DNA of 64,000 nucleotides from the NCBI GenBank assembly GCA_947495695.1, contig CANLZP010000003.1, positions 372,001 to 436,000 of the forward strand, given 5' to 3'. Every line of letters begins with the position of its first letter. Within the stretch, counting starts at the first letter, position 1. Below are positions 46,205 to 55,660 of the stretch, piece by piece. Source of the stretch: an uncultured Erythrobacter sp. Its GTDB lineage: Bacteria; Pseudomonadota; Alphaproteobacteria; Sphingomonadales; Sphingomonadaceae. The position numbers were made by a program, and so were the translations under genes. Below the pieces are notes generated by a model. The model was not told the origin of the DNA, did no database searches, and saw nothing but the letters and a program-made list of their open reading frames with translations.

Positions 46205-47363
46205 CGACGCTCTCCGCGAGTGGGACGGTGAAATGAAAGGCGCAGCCACCAAGGTCGGATGGCTCGACCCAGATCTTGCCATCATGCGCCTGGACGATGG
46301 TATGGCAAATCGACAGACCGACGCCCATTCCGCCCGACTTGGTGCTGTTGAAGGGATGGAACAACCGCTCCACGACTCCCTCGTCCAAACCGGGACCACT
46401 ATCTAGGACGGAAACCTGCGCGAAGCCATTGGCGGTTTTGTGTGTGTTGACCCGCAATTGTTTATGCCTGGACTCGAGCATAGCTTCGAGCGCGTTGCGC
46501 ACCAGGTTGAGAACGACCTGTTGAATCTGAACGGGGTCGACTAGCACCTTATCGGCGCCGGCATCTATTTGGGTTTCAAAATCGACGCCTTTCCCATCCC
46601 CGTTCATTAGGGACAGCGCCGACGCTTCCTGGATGATGCGGCTGAGGCTAACCAGTTGGCGCTCGGTCTCGCCGCGTTTAATGAAATCGCGCAGCCGGTG
46701 GACGATCCGGCCCGCGCGCAAGGCCTCGGACGCGCATTCCTCGAGGGCTTCGCGGACCAATTCGATATTGTCTGGACTCGGATCGCTCAAAAGGTCGCGT
46801 GCCGAATAGGCGTAATTGGTCACCGCCGTCAGAGGCTGATTCAGTTCATGCGCCAGCGAAGTGGCGAGCGATCCCATCGAGGAAATACGCGAAACATGCG
46901 CCAGTTCGCTCTGGAGAGTATGCAATTCGCGCTCGGTTTCCCGGCTTTCGCTAAGATCGCGGATATAGGCGACAAAAGACGGCCCGCCGTTTGTCTTCAA
47001 TTCGCCGATCGCGAGGCTGATCGGAAATGAACTTCCGTCGCGATGCCTTGCTGTCGTGACCCGGCCACTCCCTATGATACGCGCTTCGCCTGTTTTGAGG
47101 TAGCGCTGCATATAGGTGTTGTGGCTTTCGCGGTCTGGAGAGGGCATGAGGATGCTGACATTCTGCCCTATCACTTCGCCCTCGGTATACCCGAATATGG
47201 CCTCCGCACCTTTGCTGAACGAGGCGATATGTCCGTATTCATCCGCGATGACCATCGCATCGGGTACCGTGTCGATGAGGGCATGCAATTCATCGGCGCC
47301 GCGCAAAGTCATCGCTGACTTTGATTGCTCGTCTGCAGGTAAAGAATTGGACATGTCCACCAC
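46191..47363 (-). CDS. fixL: Oxygen-sensing histidine kinase FixL (haem PAS)
   Basis: A soluble kinase of 390 residues without membrane helices. One PAS domain (about 22-140) keeps the FixL haem signature: proximal His in SHNTYMQRY (H81) and the distal Arg in SGRVTTAR (R101), 20 residues apart like H200 and R220 of Bradyrhizobium FixL. Then follow a dimerisation/phosphorylation helix with H172 (SLAHELNQPLTAV) and an ATPase domain (NLVRNALEAM, DSGPGLDEG, GMGVGLSICHTIV). It should be active without oxygen and phosphorylate the downstream FixJ. Haem binding is inferred from these residues. Confidence 0.88.
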   Translation of the reverse strand: MVDMSNSLPADEQSKSAMTLRGADELHALIDTVPDAMVIADEYGHIASFSKGAEAIFGYTEGEVIGQNVSILMPSPDRESHNTYMQRYLKTGEARIIGSGRVTTARHRDGSSFPISLAIGELKTNGGPSFVAYIRDLSESRETERELHTLQSELAHVSRISSMGSLATSLAHELNQPLTAVTNYAYSARDLLSDPSPDNIELVREALEECASEALRAGRIVHRLRDFIKRGETERQLVSLSRIIQEASALSLMNGDGKGVDFETQIDAGADKVLVDPVQIQQVVLNLVRNALEAMLESRHKQLRVNTHKTANGFAQVSVLDSGPGLDEGVVERLFHPFNSTKSGGMGVGLSICHTIVQAHDGKIWVEPSDLGGCAFHFTVPLAESVDDQQ

Positions 47364-47534
47364 TTTCGCTGAACAGAGGAATATCTACACAGCATTCAAA
47401 ACCTAGGGCATTTGCTGGGGGCAAGATAGTCCATGGAATTAAAACGAGTCGAATCCTTTTCGCTGCTCCTGGTCGTACATTGGCTATTCGTGGCGTGGTC
47501 CATCGATAATTAAGCCGGCTTGGTCGCCGACCTT

Positions 47535-47549
47535 ACGGACATTTACGGA
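47535..47549 (-). promoter_or_regulatory. FixJ-like site before the GNAT gene
   Basis: On the minus strand TCCGTAAATGTCCGT, a close match to site A at 44.2 kb. It lies 55-69 bases before the GNAT ATG and about 170 before fixL, in the region between the two divergent genes. Confidence 0.55.
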
Positions 47550-47603
47550 TCGCAACGCCAGCGCGCGTCGATCAAGGCTCTGCCTCATTGAAGGAGACCC
47601 GCC

Positions 47604-48179
47604 ATGTTCGAGCTGAAACAGCCAGCGTTCCCGAAGCAGCAAGCCAAAAGGTTCTCCAACCGGGAAGCGGAGAACGATTGGAGCGGCCTTGTGACCACGC
47701 AGGCCGGAGAGGAGATTCTCATCACTCCCGCGCGCCCGTCGGACAAGGACGCATTGGCCCGCTTCTTTGAAGGCGTAAGCCGACGCGACCTCTACTTCCG
47801 TTTCCTTTCCGGCATGCGCAAGGTCGATGAGGAGCGGCTCGCCCAGATGACCGACGACAGTAATGATCGCACCATCGATTTCCTTGCGGTCGATCCTGAA
47901 AGCGGCGAGATACTCGCCAGTTCGATGTTGGGGGCCGACAAGGACTTCGAGAGCGCCGAATTCGCGGTTTGCACGCGCGAGGACATGAAACAGCGCGGGA
48001 TAAGCTGGACCATGCTCGATCACGCCGCGCGCTATGCCGAGGCAATGGGTGTCGCCAAGATCACCTCGCTTGAAAGCGCGCAGCAGAAGGACGGGCTCGA
48101 TCTCGAACGGCAAATGGGCTTCACGATCCGGCCATGCCCCGACGAACCCGCCATGATAATCGCCGAAAAGACGTTCTGA
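47604..48179 (+). CDS. GNAT-family N-acetyltransferase
   Basis: A 191-residue protein whose C-terminal two thirds form a GNAT fold: ITPARPSDKDALARFFEGVS opens the domain, and the acetyl-CoA loop region is EDMKQRGISWTMLDHAARYA. It resembles the acetyltransferase half of bacterial protein acetyltransferases that inactivate acetyl-CoA synthetase, but the acceptor is unknown. It precedes the P-type ATPase gene by 15 bases and probably shares its promoter with a FixJ-like site. Confidence 0.82.
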   Translation: MFELKQPAFPKQQAKRFSNREAENDWSGLVTTQAGEEILITPARPSDKDALARFFEGVSRRDLYFRFLSGMRKVDEERLAQMTDDSNDRTIDFLAVDPESGEILASSMLGADKDFESAEFAVCTREDMKQRGISWTMLDHAARYAEAMGVAKITSLESAQQKDGLDLERQMGFTIRPCPDEPAMIIAEKTF

Positions 48180-48194
48180 GCGGCACCGCTGCTG

Positions 48195-50867
48195 ATGACC
48201 GACAACGATCGGGCGTGGCACACCTTGACCGCCGAGCAGGCGCTTTCGGCTCTAGACGCTGAAAGACATGGGCTCTCCGAGGCAGAGGCGGATGCCCGCC
48301 TCGCCCGGTTCGGTCCCAATCAGCTGCCCGAAGCGCGGATGCTTGGGCCAGCCCAGGTCTTCCTGCGTCAGTTTCGCAGCCCGCTGATCTATCTCCTGCT
48401 TGTCGCAGGGGTCCTTTCGCTTGTTTTGGGCGACCGCTGGGATGCGATCTTCATCTTCGGCGTACTCGTGCTCAATGCGACGATCGGAGCCTTTCAGGAG
48501 CTCAAGGCCGATGCAAGCGCCCGCGCGCTGCGATCGCTCGTGCCGCAAACGGCCCGAGTGCGCCGCGGCGGGGTTACGCGCGACGTCGCCTCCGAAGATG
48601 TCGTGCCCGGGGACGTGACCGAGCTTGAAAGCGGCGTTTCCATCATGGCTGACATGCGCCTCATCGAGGGCATCGGGCTCGAGGTCGATGAATCGACTTT
48701 TACCGGCGAATCCATGCCGGTTACTAAATGTGCCGAAGCCCGGCTGGCGAAAAATGCGGTCGTCGCAGACCGAACCAACATGCTTCATGCGGGCACATCT
48801 GTGGTTGAGGGCAGGGGGCTTGCCATGGTCACTCAGACAGGCGCTGCCTCGCAACTGGGGCATATCGACCGCACACTGGCGCAGGCTGCAAGCCATGCTG
48901 GCGCGATTCCGCTTGTGCGACGCATGGCGTCGCTCGCTCGACAGATTGCCCTGATTGCGGTGGCGCTAATCCTGGTTCTCGGAGCGCTACTGGCGCTGGA
49001 GGGACAGCCGCTGCGCGATATCGTGCTCCTGGCGATTGCGCTTGCCGTGGCGGCCATTCCTGAAGGTCTGCCCATTGCGGTTACGGTTGCGCTCTCGACC
49101 GCCGCTCGCAGAATGGCACGGCGCAATGTCATTGTCCGAGCGTTGCCAGCGGTCGAAGGGCTGGGGGCCTGCACCCTGATCGCCAGCGACAAAACCGGCA
49201 CGTTGACCGTCAATCGACTGACCGTAGAGAAGGTCAGGCTGCCCGGCGGCGCAAGCGTGGAGCGAGAGACATGGAAGTCGGGCCATGCCGACCAAGCGCT
49301 TGTCCGGCTCGCCGAAGCAGCGGGGCTCTGCAACGAGGCCAAGCTCAAGGTCCATGGCAGCCCGGTAGGCGATGCGGTTGACGTGGCGCTGCTTGATTTT
49401 GCGCGCGAGAACGGGTGCGACATAGAGCGCCTCGTCGCGGCGGATCGCCTGTCGATTGTACCTTACGAACCCGCGCTCCGATACGCCGCGGTCGAGGCGG
49501 ACTTCGGCGCCGAAGTGCGATCGGTTGTGAAGGGCGCGCCCGAAACCGTCCTCGCCATGTGCCGGAATCAGGATGGCGAAGCACTGGACCTCGCCGAGCA
49601 GCTGGCAGCGGAGGGGTATCGCGTTCTCGCTCTGGCAGCGGGAACGGAAGATCCGGGCGACGGTCATATTCACGATCACCTGCACGATTTGGAGCTTCTC
49701 GGATTTGTCGGCCTGACCGATCCCTTGCGGCACGGCGTGATCGAAGCAGTGGAGAAATGCCGCGAAGCCGGGGTCGTGGTCTCGATGATTACTGGAGATC
49801 ATCCCGCGACCGCGTTGGCAATAGCGCGCAAGCTCGGGATGGAGGCCGACGAAAAGGGTGTGGTGACCGGGGCGGAACTGCAAATGCTGGCGGACGACCC
49901 AGAGGCGTTCGCGAGCCGTGTCACTTCGAGCCAGGTCTTTGCGCGCACCGAACCGGCACAGAAGCTCGCCATCGTAAGCGCGCTTGAAGAGGCGGGCCAC
50001 ACGGTCGCCGTCACTGGCGATGGCGTGAACGATGGACCGGCGCTGCGTATGGCGGATATCGGTATCGCGATGGGGCGCAGCGGCACCGATGTGGCGCGCG
50101 GCGCATCCGATCTCGTGCTCGCGGACGACAACTTCGCAACGATTGTCGCTGGGATCGAAGAGGGTCGCGTGACCTTCGCCAACATCCGCAAGATTGTTCT
50201 GTTCATGCTGGCGACCGGCGCTGCGGAAATCCTCATGTTTCTGCTCGCAATCTCGCTTGGTTTGCCCATGCCACTGACGCCTGTGCAGCTGCTTTGGCTC
50301 AACCTTGTGACCAATGGTGTTCTCGATGTAACACTTGGCTTCGGGCGCGGCGATGGCGACGAGCTAAAGCATCCGCCGGAGCGCAAGCTTGCCTCCCTAA
50401 TCGATCGCAAGGCTCTTTTCCTGATGCTTCCTGGGGCCGTGCTGATGACGGTCATTGCTATCTGGGTGCTGGAGGATCGGTTGGCGCTCGGCATGCCGAT
50501 CGAGGATGCGCGCAATCACGTGCTCTTGATGGTCGTGACGTTTCAGGTCTCGTTTCTCCTAAGTATCAGGAATCTGAAGTTCCCATTCTGGCGCTGGCAT
50601 TCACCCGAAAACGGATGGATGTTCGTCGGAATGGGCGTTGCGATCGCATTGCAAATCGGGGCGATGACGGTTCCGCTGCTTCAGAGATTCCTCGACACCG
50701 GCTCCGTCGACACAGATTTTCTGCTTATCTGCGCAGGAGCTGCACTGGCGGTGCTGCTGGCTACGGAAGGGGTGAAGCTGTGGCTCGCACACAAATCCCG
50801 TTCCGATACAGGTGACCTTGCTGGTCGCTCGATGGCGGAGAATTCGACACGTCATGGGCAGGAATAG
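48195..50867 (+). CDS. Cation-transporting P-type ATPase (P2 type)
   Basis: An 890-residue ATPase with the full P2 layout: N-terminal cation-ATPase domain, TGES actuator motif (DESTFTGESMPVTK), PEGLP in helix 4, the phosphorylated Asp in SDKTGTLT (D332), KGAPE, and TGDGVNDGPAL, then the C-terminal helices. Helix 6 reads NLVTNGVLDVTLGF; calcium pumps usually have NLVTDG, so one ligand Asp is Asn and the transported ion may not be calcium. It is co-transcribed with GNAT. The mycobacterial hypoxia regulon also contains a P2-type pump (from memory). Confidence 0.88.
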   Translation: MTDNDRAWHTLTAEQALSALDAERHGLSEAEADARLARFGPNQLPEARMLGPAQVFLRQFRSPLIYLLLVAGVLSLVLGDRWDAIFIFGVLVLNATIGAFQELKADASARALRSLVPQTARVRRGGVTRDVASEDVVPGDVTELESGVSIMADMRLIEGIGLEVDESTFTGESMPVTKCAEARLAKNAVVADRTNMLHAGTSVVEGRGLAMVTQTGAASQLGHIDRTLAQAASHAGAIPLVRRMASLARQIALIAVALILVLGALLALEGQPLRDIVLLAIALAVAAIPEGLPIAVTVALSTAARRMARRNVIVRALPAVEGLGACTLIASDKTGTLTVNRLTVEKVRLPGGASVERETWKSGHADQALVRLAEAAGLCNEAKLKVHGSPVGDAVDVALLDFARENGCDIERLVAADRLSIVPYEPALRYAAVEADFGAEVRSVVKGAPETVLAMCRNQDGEALDLAEQLAAEGYRVLALAAGTEDPGDGHIHDHLHDLELLGFVGLTDPLRHGVIEAVEKCREAGVVVSMITGDHPATALAIARKLGMEADEKGVVTGAELQMLADDPEAFASRVTSSQVFARTEPAQKLAIVSALEEAGHTVAVTGDGVNDGPALRMADIGIAMGRSGTDVARGASDLVLADDNFATIVAGIEEGRVTFANIRKIVLFMLATGAAEILMFLLAISLGLPMPLTPVQLLWLNLVTNGVLDVTLGFGRGDGDELKHPPERKLASLIDRKALFLMLPGAVLMTVIAIWVLEDRLALGMPIEDARNHVLLMVVTFQVSFLLSIRNLKFPFWRWHSPENGWMFVGMGVAIALQIGAMTVPLLQRFLDTGSVDTDFLLICAGAALAVLLATEGVKLWLAHKSRSDTGDLAGRSMAENSTRHGQE

Positions 50868-51148
50868 GCCTCTCCAGACTTGAAGGGGTAATCGCTAGGC
50901 CTAAGGATCAATCCGTATCGCGCGAGCCATTCGATCGGGCGAAAGCTGCTGCGTGACACTGGCAAAGTGGGGATCATGCAGGCCGATCTCGCACTCTGGC
51001 CATTGAGCGGAGACATCGGCGGCGACACGCTCGCGAAGTCTTTCATTGTGAGGGACCATGTGTGCGCAGGCTGGTTGCCATTGTTCAAGATCCAAGGCAC
51101 GTGCCACTCGAGACGACCAATCAAAGTTATCAATGGGAGAACCAAAAC

Positions 51149-51589
51149 ATGACCTCACCCGCGCCACTTGATCCCTTCGTAGCGCTGAGCGGAGGATTGT
51201 TGATAGGCACAGCAGCTGCGCTGCTGCTGCTGTTTTCCGGACGCATTGCAGGGATCAGCGGCATGGTCGCGCGCGCGACCGGCATCGCCGATACCGGTAT
51301 TTCGCGGCAGCAGGCGATCGCATTCGTGCTGGGACTGCCGATCGGCGCGCTTGTCACCGGATTGTGGGTCCGCACAGCGGACGTTGCGGTTACCTCTTCC
51401 GTTCCGCTTTTGATAGGTGCCGGATTACTGGTCGGGTATGGTACGCGCATGGGCAATGGCTGCACCAGCGGACATGGCGTTTGCGGCGTCTCTCGGCTTT
51501 CTCCCCGATCACTGGCGGCAACCGCTTCCTTCATGCTCACTGCTTTCTTGGTAGTCGCCGTGGCTCGCTTCATGTTTATGGGAGCATAG
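51149..51589 (+). CDS. YeeE/YedE-type membrane protein, first half-transporter
   Basis: A 146-residue membrane protein with about four helices. [27 protein letters not shown] is the cysteine-bearing signature of YeeE/YedE (TsuA-like) thiosulfate and sulfur transporters. Together with the next gene it makes up a full-length transporter split in two. GGGAG sits about 10 bases before the chosen ATG; the open frame upstream is non-coding. Spacing to the second half is three bases. Confidence 0.85.
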   Translation: MTSPAPLDPFVALSGGLLIGTAAALLLLFSGRIAGISGMVARATGIADTGISRQQAIAFVLGLPIGALVTGLWVRTADVAVTSSVPLLIGAGLLVGYGTRMGNGCTSGHGVCGVSRLSPRSLAATASFMLTAFLVVAVARFMFMGA

Positions 51590-51592
51590 CGA

Positions 51593-52030
51593 ATGCGACA
51601 GATCCTCACAGCGCTTGTCATCGGCATTCTTTTTGGTGCTGGTCTGACCGTCTCGGACATGATTAATCCGGCGCGCGTGCTCGCTTTTCTCGATATTTTC
51701 GGTAATTGGGACCCCGCGCTTGCCTTTGTAATGGGCGGGGCGATCATACCTTCGGCGATCGCCTATCTTGTGTCGAACAGGATGCAAAAACCGCTGCTCG
51801 ATAGTCGGTTCTTCATCCCGGAAAACCGAATAATCGACAGGCAATTGCTCTACGGGGCGGCTCTTTTTGGAGCGGGTTGGGGCCTTGTTGGATATTGCCC
51901 AGGCCCCGCCATTGCCGGCTTGGCGTTCGGTGATTGGCAACCGATTGTCTTTGTTATCGCCATGCTCGCCGGAATGTGGCTGCACCGGCTTTCGACTGAC
52001 CTCATCAAGACCCGGAAGTCGGTCGCCTGA
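51593..52030 (+). CDS. YeeE/YedE-type membrane protein, second half-transporter
   Basis: A 145-residue partner of the preceding gene (DUF6691 type). The opening ALVIGILFGAGLTVSDMINPARVLAF and the cysteine motif GAGWGLVGYCPGPAI mirror the first half. The pair is common in proteobacteria beside sulfur-oxidation or persulfide genes; here the next gene, nine bases after its stop, is a SulP permease, which supports sulfur-anion transport. Confidence 0.85.
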   Translation: MRQILTALVIGILFGAGLTVSDMINPARVLAFLDIFGNWDPALAFVMGGAIIPSAIAYLVSNRMQKPLLDSRFFIPENRIIDRQLLYGAALFGAGWGLVGYCPGPAIAGLAFGDWQPIVFVIAMLAGMWLHRLSTDLIKTRKSVA

Positions 52031-52039
52031 AGGCTCGCT

Positions 52040-53812
52040 ATGGCAGCGCCCTCCACACTGACGCGCTATTTGCCAATCCTAGACTGGGGAAAGCGATACG
52101 ACCGAGGCGCTTTGGGCAGCGACATGATGGCAGCGGTGATCGTTACCATCATGCTGATCCCGCAAAGTCTCGCCTATGCGTTGCTTGCCGGGCTGCCGCC
52201 GGTCGTGGGCCTCTACGCGTCGATCCTACCGCTTGTCGCCTACGCGCTGCTTGGAACGAGCCGCACGCTTGCGGTCGGCCCGGTTGCCGTCATTTCACTT
52301 ATGACCGCCTCGGCTGCGAGCGGTGTCGCGGCCCCGGGCACGCCTGAATATCTTGAAGCGGCGATTGCGCTCGCAATGCTCTCGGGGATCATTCTCGCGA
52401 TCCTCGGCTTCGTTCGCGCCGGATTTCTTGCCAACCTCCTTTCGCACCCGGTCATCTCTGGCTTCATCACTGCTAGCGGCATCCTCATTGCGACGAGCCA
52501 GCTGCGCCACATTCTGGGCATTGCGGGGGGCGGGGATACCATGCCCGAGCTTCTGGAGAGGCTCGCGGCGAATATCGGTGCCTACAGCCTTCCCACCCTT
52601 GCAATCGGTATACCCAGTCTTGCATTTCTGTTCTGGGTTCGTAGCGGCCTTAAGCCCTTTCTCGTAAAGGCTGGTCTCAAACCGGCGCTGGCTGACATCT
52701 GCGCCAAGGCTGGACCGATCGTCGCGGTGGCCGCGGCCATTCTCGCAGTAATTGTGGGCGGGCTTGAAGAACAGGGTGTTCAGATCGTCGGCTCCATTCC
52801 CTCCGGCCTTCCTCCTTTTAGGGTACCGCAAGTCGATCTCGGGCTGTGGAGCCAGCTTTGGCTCCCAGCGTTGCTCATCTCGATCATCGGCTTCGTCGAA
52901 AGCGTCTCGGTCGCGCAGACGCTCGCCGCCAAGCGCCGCCAGCGAATTTCGCCCGATCAAGAGCTGGTCAGCCTTGGTGCAAGCAATATCGCATCAGCAT
53001 TCTCGGGTGGATATCCTGTTACGGGAGGCTTTGCCCGTTCGGTCGTGAACTTCGATGCTGGCGCGCGTACTCCAGCGGCGGGGGCCTATACGGCGATTGG
53101 TATAGCGTTAGCATCGATCTTCCTCACTCCACTGCTGTTCTCCTTGCCGGTCGCCACCCTTGCCGCGACCATTATCGTTGCAGTGCTCGGTCTCATCGAT
53201 TTCAGGACTCCGCTTCGTCTGTGGCGCTATTCTAAGAGCGACTTCTCCGCCCATGTCGCCACCATTGCCATGACCTTGGCAATGGGAGTTGAGATCGGGG
53301 TTATCGTAGGCGTTTCGACAGGTCTGATGCTCTATCTTTGGAAAGCGTCGCGGCCCCATGCGGCCATCGTTGGCCGGGTTCCGGGAACAGAGCATTTCCG
53401 CAATATTGACCGGCATGAGGTCATCACCTGGCCGCACATCCTCTCTATCCGGATCGATGAGAGCCTGACATTCCTGAATGCCCGCTGGCTTGAGGAATAT
53501 GTGCTTGAACGCGTTGCAGAAAGGCCGGAACTGAAGCACGTCGTCTTCGTGTGCTCTGCAGTCAACTCGATCGATGCGTCGGGTCTTGAAAGCCTTGAGG
53601 CGATCAATCACCGTTTGTCCGACGCGGGGATCAGTTGCCATCTTTCCGAAGTCAAAGGGCCAGTGATGGACATGCTCCAGCAGACCGATATCCTCGAAGA
53701 GCTGCATGGCAAGGTATTCCTCTCCCACGACCGCGCGATAGCGCATCTAATACAGCTGACTGACGCGGATCCTGAAGGTGAGGATCGCTGGCACGCCCGC
53801 GGTCTGATCTGA
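52040..53812 (+). CDS. SulP-family anion permease with STAS domain
   Basis: A 590-residue permease with about 12-14 helices and a C-terminal cytosolic STAS domain (from about residue 465). The family block MLIPQSLAYALLAGLPPVVGLYAS is near the start, and the STAS nucleotide/phospho segment reads AVNSIDASGLESLEAI. SulP proteins carry sulfate, bicarbonate or other anions; the sulfur-type neighbours favour sulfate, but this is not proven. It is the third gene in a row with close spacing, so probably one transcript. Confidence 0.87.
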   Translation: MAAPSTLTRYLPILDWGKRYDRGALGSDMMAAVIVTIMLIPQSLAYALLAGLPPVVGLYASILPLVAYALLGTSRTLAVGPVAVISLMTASAASGVAAPGTPEYLEAAIALAMLSGIILAILGFVRAGFLANLLSHPVISGFITASGILIATSQLRHILGIAGGGDTMPELLERLAANIGAYSLPTLAIGIPSLAFLFWVRSGLKPFLVKAGLKPALADICAKAGPIVAVAAAILAVIVGGLEEQGVQIVGSIPSGLPPFRVPQVDLGLWSQLWLPALLISIIGFVESVSVAQTLAAKRRQRISPDQELVSLGASNIASAFSGGYPVTGGFARSVVNFDAGARTPAAGAYTAIGIALASIFLTPLLFSLPVATLAATIIVAVLGLIDFRTPLRLWRYSKSDFSAHVATIAMTLAMGVEIGVIVGVSTGLMLYLWKASRPHAAIVGRVPGTEHFRNIDRHEVITWPHILSIRIDESLTFLNARWLEEYVLERVAERPELKHVVFVCSAVNSIDASGLESLEAINHRLSDAGISCHLSEVKGPVMDMLQQTDILEELHGKVFLSHDRAIAHLIQLTDADPEGEDRWHARGLI

Positions 53813-53840
53813 TCGCGCAGTCGCTGCATATCGGACATCT

Positions 53841-53856
53841 ACCTATAGTTCCCTAT
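53841..53856 (+). promoter_or_regulatory. FixJ-like site before the lipoprotein gene
   Basis: ACCTATAGTTCCCTAT is a degenerate member of the motif set (TAGTTCCC kept, CGTA changed). Its left edge is 69 bases before the lipoprotein ATG, the standard distance of the set. Weaker than the others on sequence. Confidence 0.35.
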
Positions 53857-53909
53857 CGCTGACCGCTGCATTGTCCTCCTCCAATTGCCCAGCCAGAGGA
53901 GTTGCAGAC

Positions 53910-54500
53910 ATGTTCTCAATTACGCGCCGGAAAGCTCTTGCAGCCACCAGTGCGATCATTCTCGCGACGACCGGTTGCGCGATGAGCAGCACGCCCTACC
54001 AGCCCCTGGGTGCTGGTACGAGAGTATCTGGCGGATACTCGGACATCCGGATCGATGAGACCCACTACCGGGTCAGTTTTTCCGGGAACCGCCTGACATC
54101 GCGTGAGCGGGTTGAAAGCTACCTGCTATTCCGTGCGGCAGAGCTGACGCTGCTCAAAGGCTATGACTATTTCGTAATCCAGGACCGCGAGGTCGAGCAT
54201 CAGATAGTGCGGCAGGTTCGCCCCGATCCGCTCTACGACCCGTGGCATTCGCCGTATCACACCTACTGGCGGCCTTACTGGCGGTACTACCGCACCGGGA
54301 TCGGCTGGTACCACTGGTATCCGTATTACGGCGATCCATTTTGGGCTACCCGGTACAATACCCGCACGATCGAACGGTTCGAAGCAAGCGCAGACATCGA
54401 ATTGGGCAAAGGAACAAGGCCAAACGGTAACCTTCGCAGCTTCGACGCCCGCGAAGTCCGGGATCGCCTCGCTGCGCAGATCGAATACCCGACCGAATAG
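53910..54500 (+). CDS. Lipoprotein with aromatic-rich segment
   Basis: A 196-residue lipoprotein: signal peptide and a lipobox ending in ATTGC (cysteine about residue 23), then a beta-rich domain (VSGGYSDIRIDETHYRVSFSGN and ESYLLFRAAELTLLKGYDYFVI) and a striking Trp/Tyr/His-rich stretch near residues 110-155. It resembles the CC0125/CC1285 lipoprotein family. It ends three bases from the convergent HlyD gene. Role unknown; location in the outer membrane or periplasm is expected. Confidence 0.75.
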   Translation: MFSITRRKALAATSAIILATTGCAMSSTPYQPLGAGTRVSGGYSDIRIDETHYRVSFSGNRLTSRERVESYLLFRAAELTLLKGYDYFVIQDREVEHQIVRQVRPDPLYDPWHSPYHTYWRPYWRYYRTGIGWYHWYPYYGDPFWATRYNTRTIERFEASADIELGKGTRPNGNLRSFDAREVRDRLAAQIEYPTE

Positions 54501-54502
54501 CC

Positions 54503-55660
54503 TTACTCGCGTGGAGTCACCCGCATCCCGTCCTCGATCATGCTGCCGGGATTAATGATGACGCTTGCGCCCTCTTCGAGCCCGCCTAGCAATTGAGCGT
54601 GTTCATCGTTGATTTGCCCCAGTTCTACCGTCGTTATCCGGGCTCGACCGGCCTCGACGGTGAATGCTTGCCACTCGCCATCAGGACCGCGAAACAGTGA
54701 ACCGATCGGCAATCTCAACGTGTCGTCGGCGCGCCAGAGTTCGATGGTTGCATCGACTTGATAGCCATGGCCGAGCCTCGCGGCGTTTGCGATCGAACCC
54801 GCGTCGAATTTGATTATGACGTTCACTCGCTGCTCTTCGATGCCGAGTGCCGAGATCCTGAGCTGACCGAAAGGCTCGATCAGTTCGACTGTGCCGATGA
54901 GCGGATCGGGACCGCCCCACTGGGTGATCTGAACGCGATCGCCGGGCTTCACCCGCACCGCCTCGCGGGAGAGCAGGTCGACGACCAGCTCGATCGTGTC
55001 GGGATTGCCTATCGTCACCAACTGGGTTCCCTCGGGCACGACCCCCTCGCTTTCGTTGATGACGGACAAGACTTCACCCGACTCAGGCGCACGAACGCTG
55101 ACAGGGCCGCCGCTTCCGATGCCGCTGGGGTTAACGAGCATCGCCCGCAGGCGCGCAACTTCGGCGCGGGCCTGTTGCTGTGCGGATCGGTCGGTTGCAA
55201 CACGGGTGCGTGCCGCTTCAAGCTGCGATTTGGGCAGAAATCCGCGTTCAAAGATCGCTTCGGCCCGACCAAGATCGCGTTGTGATTGCTCAAAAGATGC
55301 GCTCGCGCCGCTTTCCGCCGCGCGGGCCGCGGCAAGCGCACCGCGCATCTCGTCGCGTGTGCGTTGATCGAGCGGGCTGGATGGACGCCCGGTCATCCGA
55401 GTAATCAGCGCGCCACGATCGACCGCATCGCCGGGCTCAAGCTCGATGCGGGACAAATATCCCGTGACGGGAGCGGCAACGACATAGACCTCTTCCGCAC
55501 GTGTGACGCCGTCGTCCGTGATCCCCACGCTCATTTCACCGCGCGAGACCTCATCGGTATCGACCGCAACAGCTTCCGGCCAAAGCGAATAGATCAGCCC
55601 TGCGATCAGCATCGCCGTTATCAAAATGGCCCAGCGCCAGCGTTTTATCCGTTCCATCAT
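54503..55660 (-). CDS. HlyD-type periplasmic adaptor of an efflux pump
   Basis: A 385-residue membrane-fusion protein with one N-terminal anchor (WAILITAMLIAGLIYSLW), a lipoyl-like half (VVAAPVTGYLSRIELEPGDAVDRGALI), a coiled-coil of about 70 residues, and beta-barrel domains. It links an inner-membrane transporter to the outer side. It directly follows the FtsX-type permease with overlapping ends, so it works with that ABC transporter rather than an RND pump. Confidence 0.87.
   Translation of the reverse strand: MMERIKRWRWAILITAMLIAGLIYSLWPEAVAVDTDEVSRGEMSVGITDDGVTRAEEVYVVAAPVTGYLSRIELEPGDAVDRGALITRMTGRPSSPLDQRTRDEMRGALAAARAAESGASASFEQSQRDLGRAEAIFERGFLPKSQLEAARTRVATDRSAQQQARAEVARLRAMLVNPSGIGSGGPVSVRAPESGEVLSVINESEGVVPEGTQLVTIGNPDTIELVVDLLSREAVRVKPGDRVQITQWGGPDPLIGTVELIEPFGQLRISALGIEEQRVNVIIKFDAGSIANAARLGHGYQVDATIELWRADDTLRLPIGSLFRGPDGEWQAFTVEAGRARITTVELGQINDEHAQLLGGLEEGASVIINPGSMIEDGMRVTPRE

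Noticed and set aside
50900..50930. Sequence TCCGTATCGCGCG after the P-type ATPase as another FixJ-like site
   Set aside because: Only the first six bases match the motif and it is more than 200 bases from the next start codon, unlike the others.
50852..51167. Two overlapping minus-strand frames between the P-type ATPase and the YeeE/YedE pair
   Set aside because: No family was recognised, no ribosome binding site was found, and they overlap the start of a clear plus-strand gene; a decayed gene is possible but cannot be supported.
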